From contig NC_090182.1 of the NCBI RefSeq assembly GCF_024679245.1, forward strand, positions 27,383,753 to 27,447,752: DNA of 64,000 nucleotides, read 5' to 3'. Position 1 is the first letter of the stretch. Each line of letters opens with the position of its first letter. The notes under the pieces are model-generated. The model saw nothing but the letters and a program-made list of their open reading frames with translations, searched no databases and was not told where the DNA came from. This DNA comes from Pseudorasbora parva. Its lineage: Eukaryota > Chordata > Actinopteri > Cypriniformes > Gobionidae. The position numbers and the translations under genes were made by a program. Below, piece by piece: positions 1 to 13,681 of the stretch.

Positions 1-252
1 CATATTAGATACATTTAAGTGTGTTTAAAATAATGTTATGATGTTACTCAGTGCATTCGCTCAGCGGCTGCTGTGACACTTGTTGCACATTGCTAAGAGT
101 AAAGCTTTTCTGCCAAATAAAACCCGAAACTGAGGGTAACGCAGATATGACGCAGTTGACAGGCGACTCCCTCAGACGTCCCGGTTCCTTGGTTTAAATA
201 GCTTTTTTTTTGGTTTAGATATTTTACTGCAAAAATACTTCATAGTGCACCT
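1..252 (-). mobile_element. TTAA-flanked MITE, right part (cut by window edge)
   Basis: Ends CATAGTGCACCT followed by TTAA at 253-256. Read on the minus strand it matches the beginning of the element at 39857-40544, sharing the AGGTGCACTATG terminus, the GTATTTTTGCAG segment and the stretch around GGACCGGGACGTGTC (diverged here). The other end lies outside the window. Confidence 0.75.
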
Positions 253-256
253 TTAA

Positions 257-2677
257 TTATTGCACCCATCTACATCCCCATTTGTGGACAGGGTTCATTT
301 CATGGCTCATGGGCCTCAAGATATGTAGTATGTCACTGCTTGCTTGCCATGAAACAATCTTTGCAAACACTCCATAATTTATAGTAACAGGGTTAATTGT
401 TCAGGAAATGCGGGAGGTGGGAACCGACGTTCAAACACTTATGAACAATTACAACGACTAAATATATATATAAATAGTATAAATATATACTCCCCCCTTT
501 GGAGGGCCAGTCATGGCCGCCACAGCACATGGGGGTAAGGACTGACTAGGCGAGAAAAAAGGAGATGGATGCATAATAATAGACAGAGCCAAAAGAGGGT
601 TCTGGTTCCCAAAACCCACTGGCACCCGGTCCTCCACCAGCTGGGTAAACTCTTCCACGATACCTTGCGGTGGCTCTGGATAGCATCATATGACTATGCG
701 TTCCTACTTCCTCCCGGGTTTCGGCACCATTGTAACAAGGTTTGCATTTATGGATGGAGGCAGGAACCAGCGAACGTTTAAACACACAATTTTATAATTA
801 TTAAATACACAAACACAAAGTGGCAGCCCCTCGCATGGACCGCCGCACAGAAACATCATAAAACTGTCCCTGGCCTGGTCCTCTCTCGTCCTTCACTGTA
901 GTCACTCCTCCTTTTTTGGCTCCTGGAGCTCCTCTGAGAAACTCGAGGCTGGTGCAGCGTGCAGATGAAGCTCATTAACACCCCCTCTCTGTTCCCAAGA
1001 CTTTCGGCCTCGCTATGCTTGCCACATTGATCTTTCAAGAGTGTAGTATACAACGTTGAACATCTTTAATATGGAGATTACAGGTATAAGTGTTCAATTT
1101 ACTGTCCATCAGAATGAGACTGATAAGCTGTTAGTCTGTTTAATGGATTATAGTTCTTCCCGGTGTAAAGAGTTCAGGCTGAGAGATTCATCTGAGAGCT
1201 TCTTATACTCTTTTAACACTTAACAGATGACCCCAAAGTGTCTCTCCCAGTCCCTGTGCACCATTCACTCTCTTCTCTTCCCTTCCATTCCTCTCGCTCA
1301 CTATCACTCCCTCGCTCAGACTCGCATCTGGAACGAGAACTTCAAACCACATCTCTATCCCCTCGCTGCTCCATTTTAAAATTCAACCCCTTGCTTGTCT
1401 GCTTTTAAAACCCCACTTCAAAAAGGAAAGATTTTCTCCCTTCATTATCAGTGTCATACTTTTATTGCATTCAGCGGCCAATATTTGTGTAAATTTCTGA
1501 ATCCGACTCTGCGGAATCAGGCATGGTGGATATCAGGACAGAGGGAGAAGGTCTTGTTTACGAGTAGTATATACCTGTGTCAGAACACCTGTTGCTGCCT
1601 TCAAATTTGCATACTTATACTATGCCCTAAAAGTGTATTGTTTTTGTGAAGAAAAAGTACATACTTTTGAGTGTGTAGCAGAATAGTAGGAAAGCTTTGG
1701 GACATACTACTTTGTCATAATTGCGTCTTTAACAGACCACTTGGACGCTTCGTTGTAATAAGTCTCCATTTAAACTTCCCTGTCAATCATAGTCACAATT
1801 AAAATCTCCACATTAAATAAAATGTAATTGCCTACTGTATCGGAGAGAAATTTAGTAGCACGTTGTAGGTCTTTCATGCAGAGACTCTCTTCATGTGTTT
1901 GCATAATAATGCATTTAAAGGTTAATGACCAAATGTTGAGTCTTTATTTTTAAAGTTCACAATGCTGTTGCAGATGAAATATAATGTGGATAACATTGAA
2001 TAATATTTTTGTCTTAAGGTCAGATACTGATTATTAAAAACCTCTCTACTTAACTATCGGTTTTGCATAACTGTGATGTTTGTAGTTAAAAATAAATAAA
2101 TAATTTATGTTAATGAACATTTGTATTTCTAATCGAATCCTTATCCAACCCGTAATGGGTTGTGGGCAACATTAGCCGTTAGAGTGGGCACTTTAGATTC
2201 TAGATACCGTAAAAAGTAGTCCATCTGGTTATCTTTGTTACTCATTTCAACATAATACTTCAACGTAATACTTTTTTGTAAGGTGTCTGTGTGTTTTATT
2301 CAGAATGGTGGAAAGAATAAAACTCCTTACAAATGGTTTTGTGTGGGAGTGTAGACCATTACCAATGACCCTCATCAGTTGTAAAATGAGAGATGTGTGT
2401 GTTGTGTGTTAAATCCAAGGTCTTGAGGAGCTTTAGCTGCAAAGTCTGATCACAGTGGTGACTCCGGTGGATTTTTGCGAGGACATGTTTCATGTGTCTG
2501 GTATGCTGCCAAAGACTCCAGCATTCTTTGATAGGGGCTTCAAAGCTCAGCCTGTGAGTGTCTCCCTCCACATGTGCTGGCAGGTTCTCTGAGCACTCCA
2601 TTCACCTGCTCTCCTCTCCTCCTCCAGATCACATGCTGCCCATTTCCCCACCCACCTATGTAGGTCTCCGCACATCT

Positions 2678-2680
<3 letters not shown>
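257..2680 (+). other. Intronic or 5' flanking DNA, no gene seen
   Basis: AT-rich DNA with only short chance ORFs and no splice-flanked glypican-like sequence. The start and end of 421-784 carry weakly similar GAAC-CG-ACGTTCAAACAC / GAACGTTTAAACAC motifs, possibly the ends of an old element, but this is not resolved. Confidence 0.5.
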
Positions 2681-3010
<330 letters not shown>

Positions 3011-3016
<6 letters not shown>

Positions 3017-6000
3017 ATGCCACTTCATATTGATTTGCTTATGATTCCTTTTTAGGAGCATTGAGATTTGTTGCATTGTGACATTTACACATTTTAGTAC
3101 AAGTAATTGTAACCTGAGGTCAAATATGACCTGGAAATATATAAAGGCAAATTGTGCTGTCTTATCTCCACCGGCTCATAGTGAGATTCTGAGATTCAGA
3201 AATCAATATAGTCCATACCAAGATTTCGATTAAGTGGCGCCAGGTTGTTGTATAAAGCAGAAAAATGTGTGTGTGGATCTATGGGATCAGCCATCTATTG
3301 TTAAAGAGCTTAGCAGCTGCAGTCCGAAACAGAGGTTGTGGTTTTTTTCCTCTGGAGTCTGGACTCAACTTTGCCCCCTGTAAAGTCACAGAACAGGAAA
3401 TCAATGTGATCCGTACGAAAAAGTCACTGTGGTCACTCTGTCCGTATTCCTGGCGCCAATTGCTGCATCCAGTGACCCTTCAAATTGAGAATTTAATAAA
3501 CAACGAGCTTACAAAAGGTTTAAAAGGATTAATGAGTGGGAAATTAAGTTGATATCACTTGCTGCATTATACAGCCCGCTTAGATTCTCCAATAATAAGA
3601 TCTAGGAGTGAAAGCAATTCCTGTTCTTTGGTTAGTCATCTGTGTCTTCCCAGAAGTCCATTTGTCAATGAATGAGAGAGGTCTCTCAGGCAATGGAGAT
3701 GGTTGAAGAGTGGAGAGAGAGGCAGAGAAGAGTGAGTGTGTTGGTAACCCAATGCCGTCCAGCCCGTGGCTGGAGCGATACTATCGGGACCTTACCAGAA
3801 ATCCTTCTACTCCCTTACAGGAAATATTATCCTCCTCTTACCACTCCACCATTGCACTTTTACAGCTTCCCGCACGCTACTTCATCACCCCCTGGCATCT
3901 AGACCCTGACCACCCATTTGAAACCTCTCCGCAGGTGTGGCGCTCGAGTTACGCGGGCACTCTGAGTTATCGCACGCTCCCTCATCCTCTGTCTGGGCAA
4001 ACAAACTCGGCCCTAACCAATGGAGCCATTCCGAATGCATATAACTTATGGGTGATGAATGAAGCGCGCCTTGCATCTGGCAGATAGAGACTTTATTAGC
4101 GTTGATGCTTCCAAGCTCCGTGGCGGTCCGGCGGAGGAGGGGCCAGGTGGCACTGCTTTCTCCCCCATCACTCTCCCTGGCGTCTAGAGGTGACAGTCCA
4201 TCAGGGAAATTGATTGGGCTCGTTGCATGGCTAATTTATTGATGATCTGCGCCTGGCGGGGATAATGAGTGTATGGGCCTCTGATGGATGTCCGAACTGC
4301 GCTTCTGAGCAGCTTGAATTACCGCAGCGGCCCTGCATATGTCAGAACACGCAACTGGTTTAGAGCAAACGCTCTCTGGATTGATGTATTGATTAAAGTC
4401 TAATCTAAATTAATACTCTTCTATAAATGTTCACCTTTCAAACTGACTGCTTTGATACCTCTAGGGTCTGCAAAAAGTGGAGCGGGAACTGTGCATTTTT
4501 ACTTCCTGTCTGAAGATAAAAAAGTTAAGAGAAAGTAGAGGAATGTTTCGTGTCTGTCTACATTTCTAAACTGAAATTAATTTAGATATTTTTGTTATAT
4601 TGTATTAATAATAATAATAGTATTAAATATTTTTTTAAATATTTGAATCTTCCAAATTAAAGTCAGGATGGTACAACCTAGATGCAAAAAGCCATGTGAC
4701 AGTAAACTGGGAAAATTTTATCAGAAAGGCCAATAGACATTCATGTTAACATGCATAGTCGGGTCCAGTAGTCTGGCACTACATTGACTTTTTTCAAATC
4801 CCTGGAAGTTTTGGATTTTTAAAAAAATCTAAATTTTTCTCAGTTCCTCAATCGCTTTGGCTCAATTCTCAAATTAGATTTTTTTTTTTTCTCCCAAAGC
4901 AATAAGTTCATATTTCTAAACTATTTAAATTTGGCTTCAATTTCTTATTGGCAAATTGCATGTTTTGGCAAAAATGCATCTGCAAAAGAGTGCCCATTGT
5001 CTACAGTTTGCACAATAACAGTTTGCAACAAACCTGTACTCAATCTTTCAATATAAATATAATTTAAAGTACAATTAAGTTTTCTAAGTATACTTAGTTG
5101 TGTTTACTATTTGGATTGAGTAGCCTATTAAATAATTTTGTCCACATCACCCTCTGACACAGACACTCTGGTCACTCCCACTCATCCCCAATCATCACTA
5201 TTCCATACACCTGTGCACAATCACCAGTAACCCTTCATAAACACTCCTCATCCCTTCACTCAGGGTCTGGTCTTGCACCGATCAGCACTACTACCACCGT
5301 CTACTTACCTGAAGCTTACCTGCCAGTCTTCCTCATCATCCTCATCTCCATCTTCGTCATCCCCATCGTCATCCTTGTGGTCACCGTCCTCGTCATCTGT
5401 CATCACAAAGGAAAGTCTGTTATCATTGTGTTACCTGTCTACGTATCAAGATTCAACATTGAGTTAAACCTGTGTCTGTCACCTCTGTTTAATAAATCTA
5501 CACTTGCACTAACCATCTGTGTCCTCGTCTGTGTCTGACAACTGTCTTATAAACTTACATTGTTTTAAAATATTGATTTATGAGAAAACAGATATGTTCC
5601 TATAATTATGAGTAGCTTATTTTTTTTAGGTTAGTCCACTGGTATTGTACATAAACATTCACTTTAAATCTACTTTACTCTGTCCCAGCCATTGAATGAA
5701 TTTTCCGGCTATCTGTGTTTTCGCTTTCGCATTTTTTTCGGATCAAAACACAGGTTAAGAAACCGCAGAAACAAACGATAGAAGATGGCTTACTAAGATG
5801 TAAAATAACGCAATTATCAAACAATAAACATCATATAAATCAAAACTGCCTAACATTACCGAATGAAAAGTTGAAGAGATGAATGTGAAACTTTGGGGTG
5901 TTGATAGACTCGATCTACTCCATCTGTGTGAATCCAATCTGGATGTAGTCTTTGACAATTTTATTTTCTCATCTTTCTGTTTAAGATGTTGCTTTTTTAA

Positions 6001-6840
6001 GTGTTGATAAAAAAAAGATGCCTGAAGCTAGAATAAAAATGTTTTCAAATGGAAAGAGTTAATGTACAGTTAAAGGTATATTTCAAGTATTTAAAGAATA
6101 TCCACATAGGAACACAGTACGCACACAGTGGGAAAATAATATATAAACAGTAAACTATACGTTGGATGTTATGTTCACTTAAAGAAAACTTACAAGTAAG
6201 ATATTTACTGGGACTATAATTCAAAGTGTACTTTCATAAACTAAAACATTTACTACAAGTATATGAATAGTAAACTATCAGTGTACCTATAAGTTGACTT
6301 GTGGTATAGTTGCAGTACAAAAGAAGAATTAGTTATGTACTAGTTTTACTGCTGTTACACTTAAAGTATACTTAAAAGTATAATTTTATGCATTAAAAGT
6401 GGGCCAATTTACATTTCTACAAGAAAAAATTAACTGTATTAATACAAATCTTCCTTTTCTTTTTGTGCACTAAAATATTAACTGTTCAAATCTGTATGTA
6501 AAAAGCAATGTGATACACAGATCAAAAAACTGACATTCTTTTATAATGTATAGTGTAGAAAGCACTCAGTGTCAACTAAACCTTGAAATTTTTATATAAC
6601 AAATATTTCCATGGTGAAAAAATGTCTAAACATTTTGACGAGCGTGGCTCACACAATGACTAAAAAACTTTTTTATTTTGTGGCATTGGCCAATTTACTG
6701 ACACAATAAGTAGATTTTAAAGAATGAATTAAATGTTTAGAGTGAGTTACAACATTTTGCAGACATACAGTTCCGATGTTCCAGCAAACAGTTGTGACAA
6801 TTGAGCTTAGTTTAGAGAATGTTAAGACTGTTTGGAGAAC
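3011..6840 (+). other. Intronic or flanking DNA, mostly unique
   Basis: No gene seen. 4090-4380 is unusually GC-rich and repeat-free (see findings). 5140-5540 has a TCATC-rich tract at 5330-5400 and AATAAA near 5490. It might be an old LTR or processed sequence, but no pairing end was recognised. Confidence 0.45.
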
Positions 6841-7000
6841 ATTTGCATTTAGATTTATGCATTTGGCAGACGCTTTTATCCAAAGCGACTTACATTGCAT
6901 TCGAGGTACACATTTTTACATTATTGTCAGTTCTTGCTTTCCCTGGGAATTGAACTCATGGCCTTGGTGTTGCCACACTCTGCTGGTTGAGGTATTGGAA
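6841..7000 (+). repeat. Teleost interspersed repeat (GGCAGACGCTTTTATCC type)
   Basis: ATGCATTTGGCAGACGC followed by TTTTATCCAAAGCGACTTAC, and then a degenerate CCCTGGGAATTGAACTCATG segment, is a core I recognise from many teleost genomes as a dispersed repeat. Family name and limits are not certain. Confidence 0.7.
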
Positions 7001-8277
7001 AGCCAAAGCAGATTAAATAAACAGAATAGTGAATTGAATAATAAATAATTTACTTGTAGGTCACTAATCAATAAGCATATGTGACATTGACCTTTGTGAA
7101 CTTTATACTGTATTCAGTCCTATGAATGTGCTTTTTGTTCAATCATACAAATGGAAAATGTGACATCCATATTACAGTCCTCCAAAAGTGTATACGAGTA
7201 AGCAAGAAAAGGTCCTTGCTAAGAAAGTAAGTCCATAGTGTGGGTCCTGAAGTGTGGGTCATGTGGTCAGTGTCTTGTCTCTCGTGAACCTTGTGAACGT
7301 TTGTGCTTCGGATTAATCTGTATTATCAAATGTCTTTTAGTTACTAGTGTTTAAAATACTTGCCAGCTCACAAATCATATACAGAGACTTACATGTAGTA
7401 TCATACATATTTATGAGTTTCTTAATTACTCCGCGCTTATAACTTTGGCCTCCTGCGATGTCATAACTCACTGCCCTTGTTGATGCATACTCCTTACAGT
7501 ATGACTGAATGGATTTGGCTTGCGTTCATCTATCTGTTGGATCATAAATATAGCACCATCAGAGCTCCTTGGTTACACATCCATTGGCATTAATGATAAA
7601 TCACCTGAGTGGTTGGAAATCAGATACCTGTGAAACATCCTAGTGCAGAGTAACTCTTATCTAAACTCTTAACCATGATTGAAGAGGTACTTAGTTTGTG
7701 AGATGAAAGGATATATCATTTTTCTCCTTAGAACAGAGAACAGACATGATGCATATGTAAAATTAAAACACAGCTTTATCCTTTGTCAATGTCATGTATG
7801 TACAGTGATATCTATCTATAAAAAGCAGGACACAAACAGCTGGATTTTGCCAACCAATGGTTTTAAATACAGTAATATGCATTAAAAGAGGATATTAAAA
7901 AACGTTACTCAAGTAAAAACATACGTTTACAGTAAATTTATGTAAAAAGTATTGTTTTATATGAGCAAACGAGTAAACCAGAATTTTCCAAAAGCTACTG
8001 CCTGATGCGTCAAACATGGTTATATTTTATTTAAAGGAATAAAGTTTTTTTTTCTATACAATGAAGCTTGAGGGTCTATTGTACATTTAGTTTTTCAATT
8101 ATTCAAAACATCATCTTATGAAATAAAGTAAATACAGATTTGAAAACATGATGGTGAGTAAATGATTAAAGGGGTTTTTTTTTTTGCATAATTTTTTGTG
8201 TTACCCTGATAGTGTTTTGTGTGTATGACCCGTTGCACTATCCGTATATTATATTGGTCATGGTTTATGAATACTTT
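7001..8277 (+). other. Intronic or flanking DNA, no gene seen
   Basis: AT-rich sequence with short ORFs lacking recognisable domains. Nothing further supported. Confidence 0.4.
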
Positions 8278-8470
8278 GACCAGACTGTATCCCGGGACAG
8301 TCCCGGATTTCACCTCTATTTGAGTGTCTGACTTATTATGAAAAAAATAATTATTTTGTATTTCTTTCCTAAATTGTCTATTCCAGGTGATTATAAAAAA
8401 ACAAAATTACCATCCAATCACAATTCCTGTCCGTCCCGCCTTTCACCATCAGAAATCTGGTCACCCTATT
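8278..8470. repeat. Short inverted-repeat element with CCCGGGACAGTCCCGG core
   Basis: Begins with ACCAGACTGTATCCCGGGAC and ends with AGAAATCTGGTCACCCTA. The ends are inverted copies (GACCAGA / TCTGGTC), as in a diverged MITE. A single copy was noticed. Confidence 0.45.
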
Positions 8471-8545
8471 TATGAACAGGCCATTTTTTTTGTGTAAATA
8501 AAACTAATTTTTCGGAGTATGTTTTCCAAGAAAATACTATTCCAG

Positions 8546-9047
8546 TAACCTGACAAGCCAGACCCACATCAAGATGTTGGGTCTGGGACCTGGCAGGGGT
8601 CAATCCAAAATGTGGGATAAATGGTTGTCTGCATACAATAGGATAGTGCTACAACCAACCAGAGCAACTAAGAAGGTGAAGCGGAGCTAGTTGATAGATT
8701 AAAATTTCACTGTATCTGGTGGGCAAAACTCAGAACACATCTTCCTTTCTTAAGAATGACTTCAGTACCGTTCTTGTTTTTTTTTTCTCAAAGAAATGCT
8801 TACCTCTTTGTGGACAAAGCCGTTTCGAAAGACCGCCGTTCGCCAGCTTCTTTGGTTTCAAGTAGCATGCGGAACCGTCACAACTCGGCCGTCATTATGT
8901 TAAGCCCGCCCACCGACTCTATACACGATGTGATTGGCCTGACCAGAGTTTGGATTTTCCAGCTCGCAAGCAAACGGAGAGTTGCTAGACTACCCTGGCT
9001 GCAATTTAGATTTGTTGCCACTAGGGTGCGTCTCGATTTCTATGCTA
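8546..9047 (-). mobile_element. Non-autonomous DNA transposon, 9-bp TSD family, copy 1
   Basis: Flanked by identical 9-mers CTATTCCAG at 8537-8545 and 9048-9056. The ends are TAACCTGACAAGCC and TCGATTTCTATGCTA, imperfect inverted repeats. It is about 500 bp, homologous on the opposite strand to 25125-25641 and 32677-33205. A 9-bp target duplication points to a MULE/MuDR-like transposase in trans, which is inference. Confidence 0.88.
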
Positions 9048-9056
9048 CTATTCCAG

Positions 9057-10100
9057 TCTTTCTACTTCAGAATTTGACATTAAATGTTTTATTTGCCATT
9101 ATTAGTTTTTATTAGATTTTCTTCAAAACAAATGTCTGTGCATGTGTATTATTATGAAGGTTATCAGCTAATTTTAAGAAACCCATATTTTACAGTAGTT
9201 CAAGCTGCTTCAAGTATCAGATCAAATGATGGAACCACTTGAATTTGGATTTAGAAATCAAAGTCCACCACCCTTACTCATCAGTGAACATCTCCTTCTA
9301 ACTTCGAAGCTCCTTGCCGAACTGCACCCTCATCCAGTGGTGATTTGCTGTCAGGCTTCTACTGGGCCGGTTTATTAAACGCAACCACCATATTCACCAT
9401 TGCTCTGTGATTTGTAAGACATTTGTGCTCACCCATTAGAGGACACCTGATACTAGACCTGCCCGTGGACCCGTAGCCAAGATCAGACACAGGAAACAAG
9501 AGCAGACTGAATTCAACAGTGATCCGTATGACCCCGCTACTCAAATACAGCATTGCATTAAGAGAGCTAGACGCTCTCTCCCACTGTTAAAGCTCACTGT
9601 GGCTTTGTAAGTGATACAGCGGCTTTTGTCTGCCTTACACGATGCTTTCAGAGAGACTGATGAAGTAGAGAGGAAAGAAAGCAGAGCTCTCTTTCTCTCG
9701 TTCTCCATCTTTTGTTCTTGGTGGCCTGGGAGCAGACACCTCAAGACATTAGTAACACAAAGCTGCAGGATATAGACGTTGCGTATGCATGATTAAAAGT
9801 GAAATTGTGTGACTGTATGCATTTGATAGGTTGCACTATGGTGTTTGAGTGTGGCAGCCGCAGTCATCTAGATCAGTTATAGATGGAGTCTTAGTCTTGT
9901 GTTATCAGTTTTTGAGGCCTTTCAAGGGCACTAAATGTGGCCTTGGTCTTAGTCTGACTCTCTAGTCTGATCTGGATTTGGGTCTTAACTTGTGGTCACA
10001 GACACAGGTTCATTTTCAAGAATAGTTTTTTTGTGATCCGAAACTTGAATCAATACACTGATTCATAACTGGTCGAAACTTTGTTTTGAAATTGGCCCAT
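9057..10100 (+). other. Intronic or flanking DNA, no gene seen
   Basis: No coding or repeat structure recognised. ORFs of about 65 residues on the minus strand lack splice or domain support. Confidence 0.4.
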
Positions 10101-10368
10101 CACTATATAAGTCGTTATTTAAGTTTTTTTTCCCCGCTTCATAAAATTATTGTAGAGCCACTGTAGTGAGATGGACTTTGTAACGACATCTTGTAACGAG
10201 AGAGGAAATTACATTGTGGCAAATGGAGGCCTTTCTGAGCCATCGGATTTCAACAAAAATATTTTTTGATTTGTGTTTTCCGAAGATGAACAGAGGTCTT
10301 ACGGGTGTCGAATGGCATTAGGGTAAGTAATTATTGACAGAATTTTCATTTTTGGGTAAACTAACCCT
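10101..10368 (-). mobile_element. TTAA-flanked MITE arm (TTTTTGGGTAAACTAACCCT end)
   Basis: Ends CTAACCCT followed by TTAA at 10369-10372. Same family as 25830-26927 and 36566-37005: the GTAGTGAGATGG, GAGCCATCGGATTTCAAC and ACGGGTGTCGAA blocks are shared. The left limit is approximate and only one arm is evident. Confidence 0.75.
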
Positions 10369-10372
10369 TTAA

Positions 10373-11560
10373 AGCTAGGTTTTGGTCTGGATCTGAAATC
10401 TAGTCTAGTTTTGCATTGGGTCTGGATCTCTATCTATGATTTCTCTTTATAGTTCATCTTGTGTGTGCAACTGTTTGTTTATAAATATAAATACTGTTGT
10501 CTGACATGATGAGTGTATAGACATGCAAACAGCGTGAGTTGGTGTGCTGTGATGAATGTGTTTGCATATGAATTGACGTGCGTGTGACATTCTGTATGTG
10601 TCTGTTATTCTTTAACATGTGAGAGTATCTCCCTGAGCGTCCTGTTTGGCATTCAGTGCATCTGTGAGCTCGTTGATCACAAAGAGAGAAGTGTGTGTGT
10701 GTAGAGTCTGCTCGGCGGGTAAACTCACAACCCAAGCTCACAGTGAGCCACAGAAACCCTCGCTTCTGTCCCCAGCGCAGCACACACAGCCACGACGCTG
10801 CATTACTGCTAACATCAGCATTGAGCACTAGACACTGTCTCCCTAAACACCACATTACTCACCCTGGTATGATAAATCTCAGCAAAACACACCCCGGCAT
10901 CTTTCATTGACTGTGTTTGTGTATGCCGGCTGATCTCTAAGACGCTTTGCTGTTGTATGCCTCAATGGGAATGTTCAAAATGCCATACTACTCCTGGTGT
11001 TGCAGTATACTGTGTGTGCACATTATGTAAAAGTGTGCCTGTCGGCTATTGAATACCCGGCTGACTTGCTGCATTTGCCAAAATCTGCATTGTGCAAGCA
11101 GAGCGCACAGGGTGAGATGCTGTATCCCACAATGCAGTGCGCTTCACTTGACCTTCCATTTTCAGTGTGACATCTAAAGCAATATTAAATGAGCTATTTA
11201 ACTTCTGTCTTGACTTACAAAATGCTATTCTTTACACAAAATGGGATTAAGCATGCAAAATAGTTGATTTATTGTGTATTTTAGTGAGATTAATATAAAT
11301 GGATTATACTCTCTAATGAGGTTGTGCAGCTTATACTATAGTATATTGATAAGAAATATAATTATAAATATACTGTATATATTGTGAATAATATACAGTA
11401 CTCTATTCAGTCTAAACATACAGTAGCTCTTGACACTACATTTACAATGTAGATTTGAGTTCGAACCAATTCTGTTATTTGGTGTGTGTGACTGGGTAGA
11501 ATACTAGCTTACTGCACATCATATATTGCATACTACTATTTCTTAAATATATTTATATAC
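10373..11560 (+). other. Intronic or flanking DNA, no gene seen
   Basis: Contains short TG-rich patches and ORFs without family features. No splice-compatible glypican exon noticed. Confidence 0.4.
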
Positions 11561-11564
11561 ACGG

Positions 11565-12003
11565 CCGTTGAAAAGTCTGGGGTCAAAGATTTTTACTTTG
11601 AAAGAAATTAATACTTTTGTTCAGCAAGGATCAATTTAATTCGTTAAAAGTGAGAGTAAAATGTTACAAAATATACATTTTTGAACAAATGCTGTTTAAA
11701 AAGACACTGTTTTATTCATCAAATAATTTTAAACAAAAAGCAGCACAACAATTTTTCATTTTTTTTTTTTTTAAATCAATATATTAGAATGTTTTTTGAA
11801 AGATCATGTGACAATGAAAATTCATCTTTAACTTCACAGGAACACATTGCAATTTGAAATATATTTAAATTGAAAACACTAAAATAACACTTTTTCACAA
11901 CAATATTGTTTTTACTGTATTTTTGACCAAATAAATACAGCATTGGCGGACATAAGAGACGTCTTTTAAAAAGAAATTCTTACTGACCCCAAACTTTTGA
12001 ATG
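11565..12003. repeat. Old inverted-repeat element, AAAAGTCTGGGGTCA type
   Basis: Opens GTTGAAAAGTCTGGGGTCA and closes TGACCCCAAACTTTTGAATG, giving diverged terminal inverted repeats. The interior contains GATCATGTGACA and GACCAAATAAATACAGC blocks shared with 42890-43165 and 59636-61178. A common teleost repeat type. Confidence 0.7.
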
Positions 12004-13157
12004 CTAGTGTACTGTATATAGTTTTAATGAAATTAATAATGCAACAATAAACATTTCAAATTGTAAAAATAGTATTTAGTATAATTGTGGTTGATACTAC
12101 AGTATGTCCAGGTTCATCACCCTGTGGTCAAGTGGAGCACATTGTATTGTTGAAAACAGTATGCAAATGCTCTGTTGTCATGTGTACTTTTTTATGGTTA
12201 TTCCATGCAAACAAAATTATTTTTGCTGTGCACTCTATGCGTACTGTATACTACATATATAGTATGAGTATTACAGTTCTATGTAATTCTGTCGAGCAGC
12301 GAATGCCCGGACCGGTTGTCTAAAAGCACCTTGAGACTTTTAACTGCTCGGTGATATAGTGCTAAGTGATTTCTATCTCATCTCAATCAGCGCAATCCAT
12401 AAACTCCTCCAGCATGTTGTGCTGATGTAATATCCTGTGCCCCTGAGAGCCGGACTCCCTGGGAGAGATGGATGGAGCTCTTTACGTATGTGGCAGTGAA
12501 CAGTCTGCTCGGCAGCTTGCTTATATCACGACTTTGCAGACTAAAGGTCTAATTACAGACTCCCCACCTCTCAATCACCTTCACCCTATCTGGAAGACAA
12601 ACTCAAGGCCCTTTTTCCTCTCTTTCACTCATATTTCTCTTCTCTGTCATTCTTTCTCTCTCCTTATAGCCTATTTTCCCCCTCTCCACATGCTCCTAAA
12701 TCCCCTCAGCCTCTCGTCTCTGGTCTCCCCAGTTTCCTGGGTGGGTTCGGTAGCAATCCCTCTTTGCCTGCGTGCTGATAAGGCTTCACTGAGAGCTTTC
12801 AGATGCCACTGATTATGTCTCGTCTCTTTGTGCTCTATTTTCTGAAAATCTCAGCATCTCTCTCAGCATCCTGCATGGATGAATGAACGCCTTATAAAGC
12901 TATAAGGCTCTTGAAAAGCACCCTTGTTGTTTTAAAAGGACATTGTGGTTTTCATCTGGAGGGGAAACTTTAATTCTATCTTCCTTTTTTCTCACTGTTT
13001 ATCATCTTTCAGGGATTAGGTTTGTGTGTGTGTGTGTCTGTGAGGAAGAGATTCTGTGGATTATTGTGTATCCAAGGTCTTTTCATTTCATTTTCATTGA
13101 CCTCTCTACATCAGTAAAATTTTAAGAGCTTCAATGAATAGGTCTGATGCTTTAGAT
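12004..13157 (+). other. Intronic or flanking DNA, no gene seen
   Basis: 12400-12960 is moderately C/T-rich and repeat-poor. It carries a 114-codon ORF (12468-12812) without a recognised domain, judged non-coding. Nothing else supported. Confidence 0.4.
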
Positions 13158-13245
13158 CAGGGGTGTCTAAACTGGCTCCAGGAGATCCTGCAGAGTTCAG
13201 CTCCTGCAGAGTACCTTCTCCAGCAAACATGGTTGGGAATTACTA
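13158..13245 (+). repeat. Fragment of hAT-type MITE
   Basis: CAGGGGTGTCTAAACTGGCT, then CCTGCAGAGTTCAGCTCC. Same family as the fuller copy at 33788-33974, truncated after about 90 bp. Confidence 0.7.
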
Positions 13246-13585
13246 GTATACCTGAAGACCTAGTTGCACTTTTTGCAGCACTTAACTAGTATGTCATAAG
13301 CCTTCGTGACGTGTACATGCATAATATGCAGCTTAACTTCATTGCGCCTGTCTTCAAATTTGTGAACAGAACAGTTTTATAGCTGTGACAAGTGCTGGTC
13401 CACTTTAATAAAGTGTTAGCTGATATTAAACAGACAATCTACTAATACTCTATTGGCTGGTAGTTGACATAGTTACTTATAGTAAGTAGAATGTCCAAAG
13501 TGGACCATCAAAATAAAATTTTACTTTTATTTGAACAGTACTACAGTAGTTGACTCAAGTAAATTATATTATAGTCTAAATAGTG

Positions 13586-13678
<93 letters not shown>
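13586..13678. repeat. (TA)n microsatellite
   Basis: About 90 bp of uninterrupted TA dinucleotides abutting the element at 13679. Confidence 0.97.

Positions 13679-13681
<3 letters not shown>

Noticed and set aside
3710..4087. 125-codon ORF and its neighbours
   Set aside because: No recognised domain, no convincing splice or start context; composition like the surrounding non-coding DNA.
5140..5540. Possible solo LTR (TCATC-rich, AATAAA, CTGTGTCTG repeats)
   Set aside because: No TG...CA ends with matching target duplication could be identified; left as unassigned.
10454..10855. 133-codon minus-strand ORF
   Set aside because: Low-complexity His/Thr-rich translation of TG-rich DNA without support from splicing or homology.
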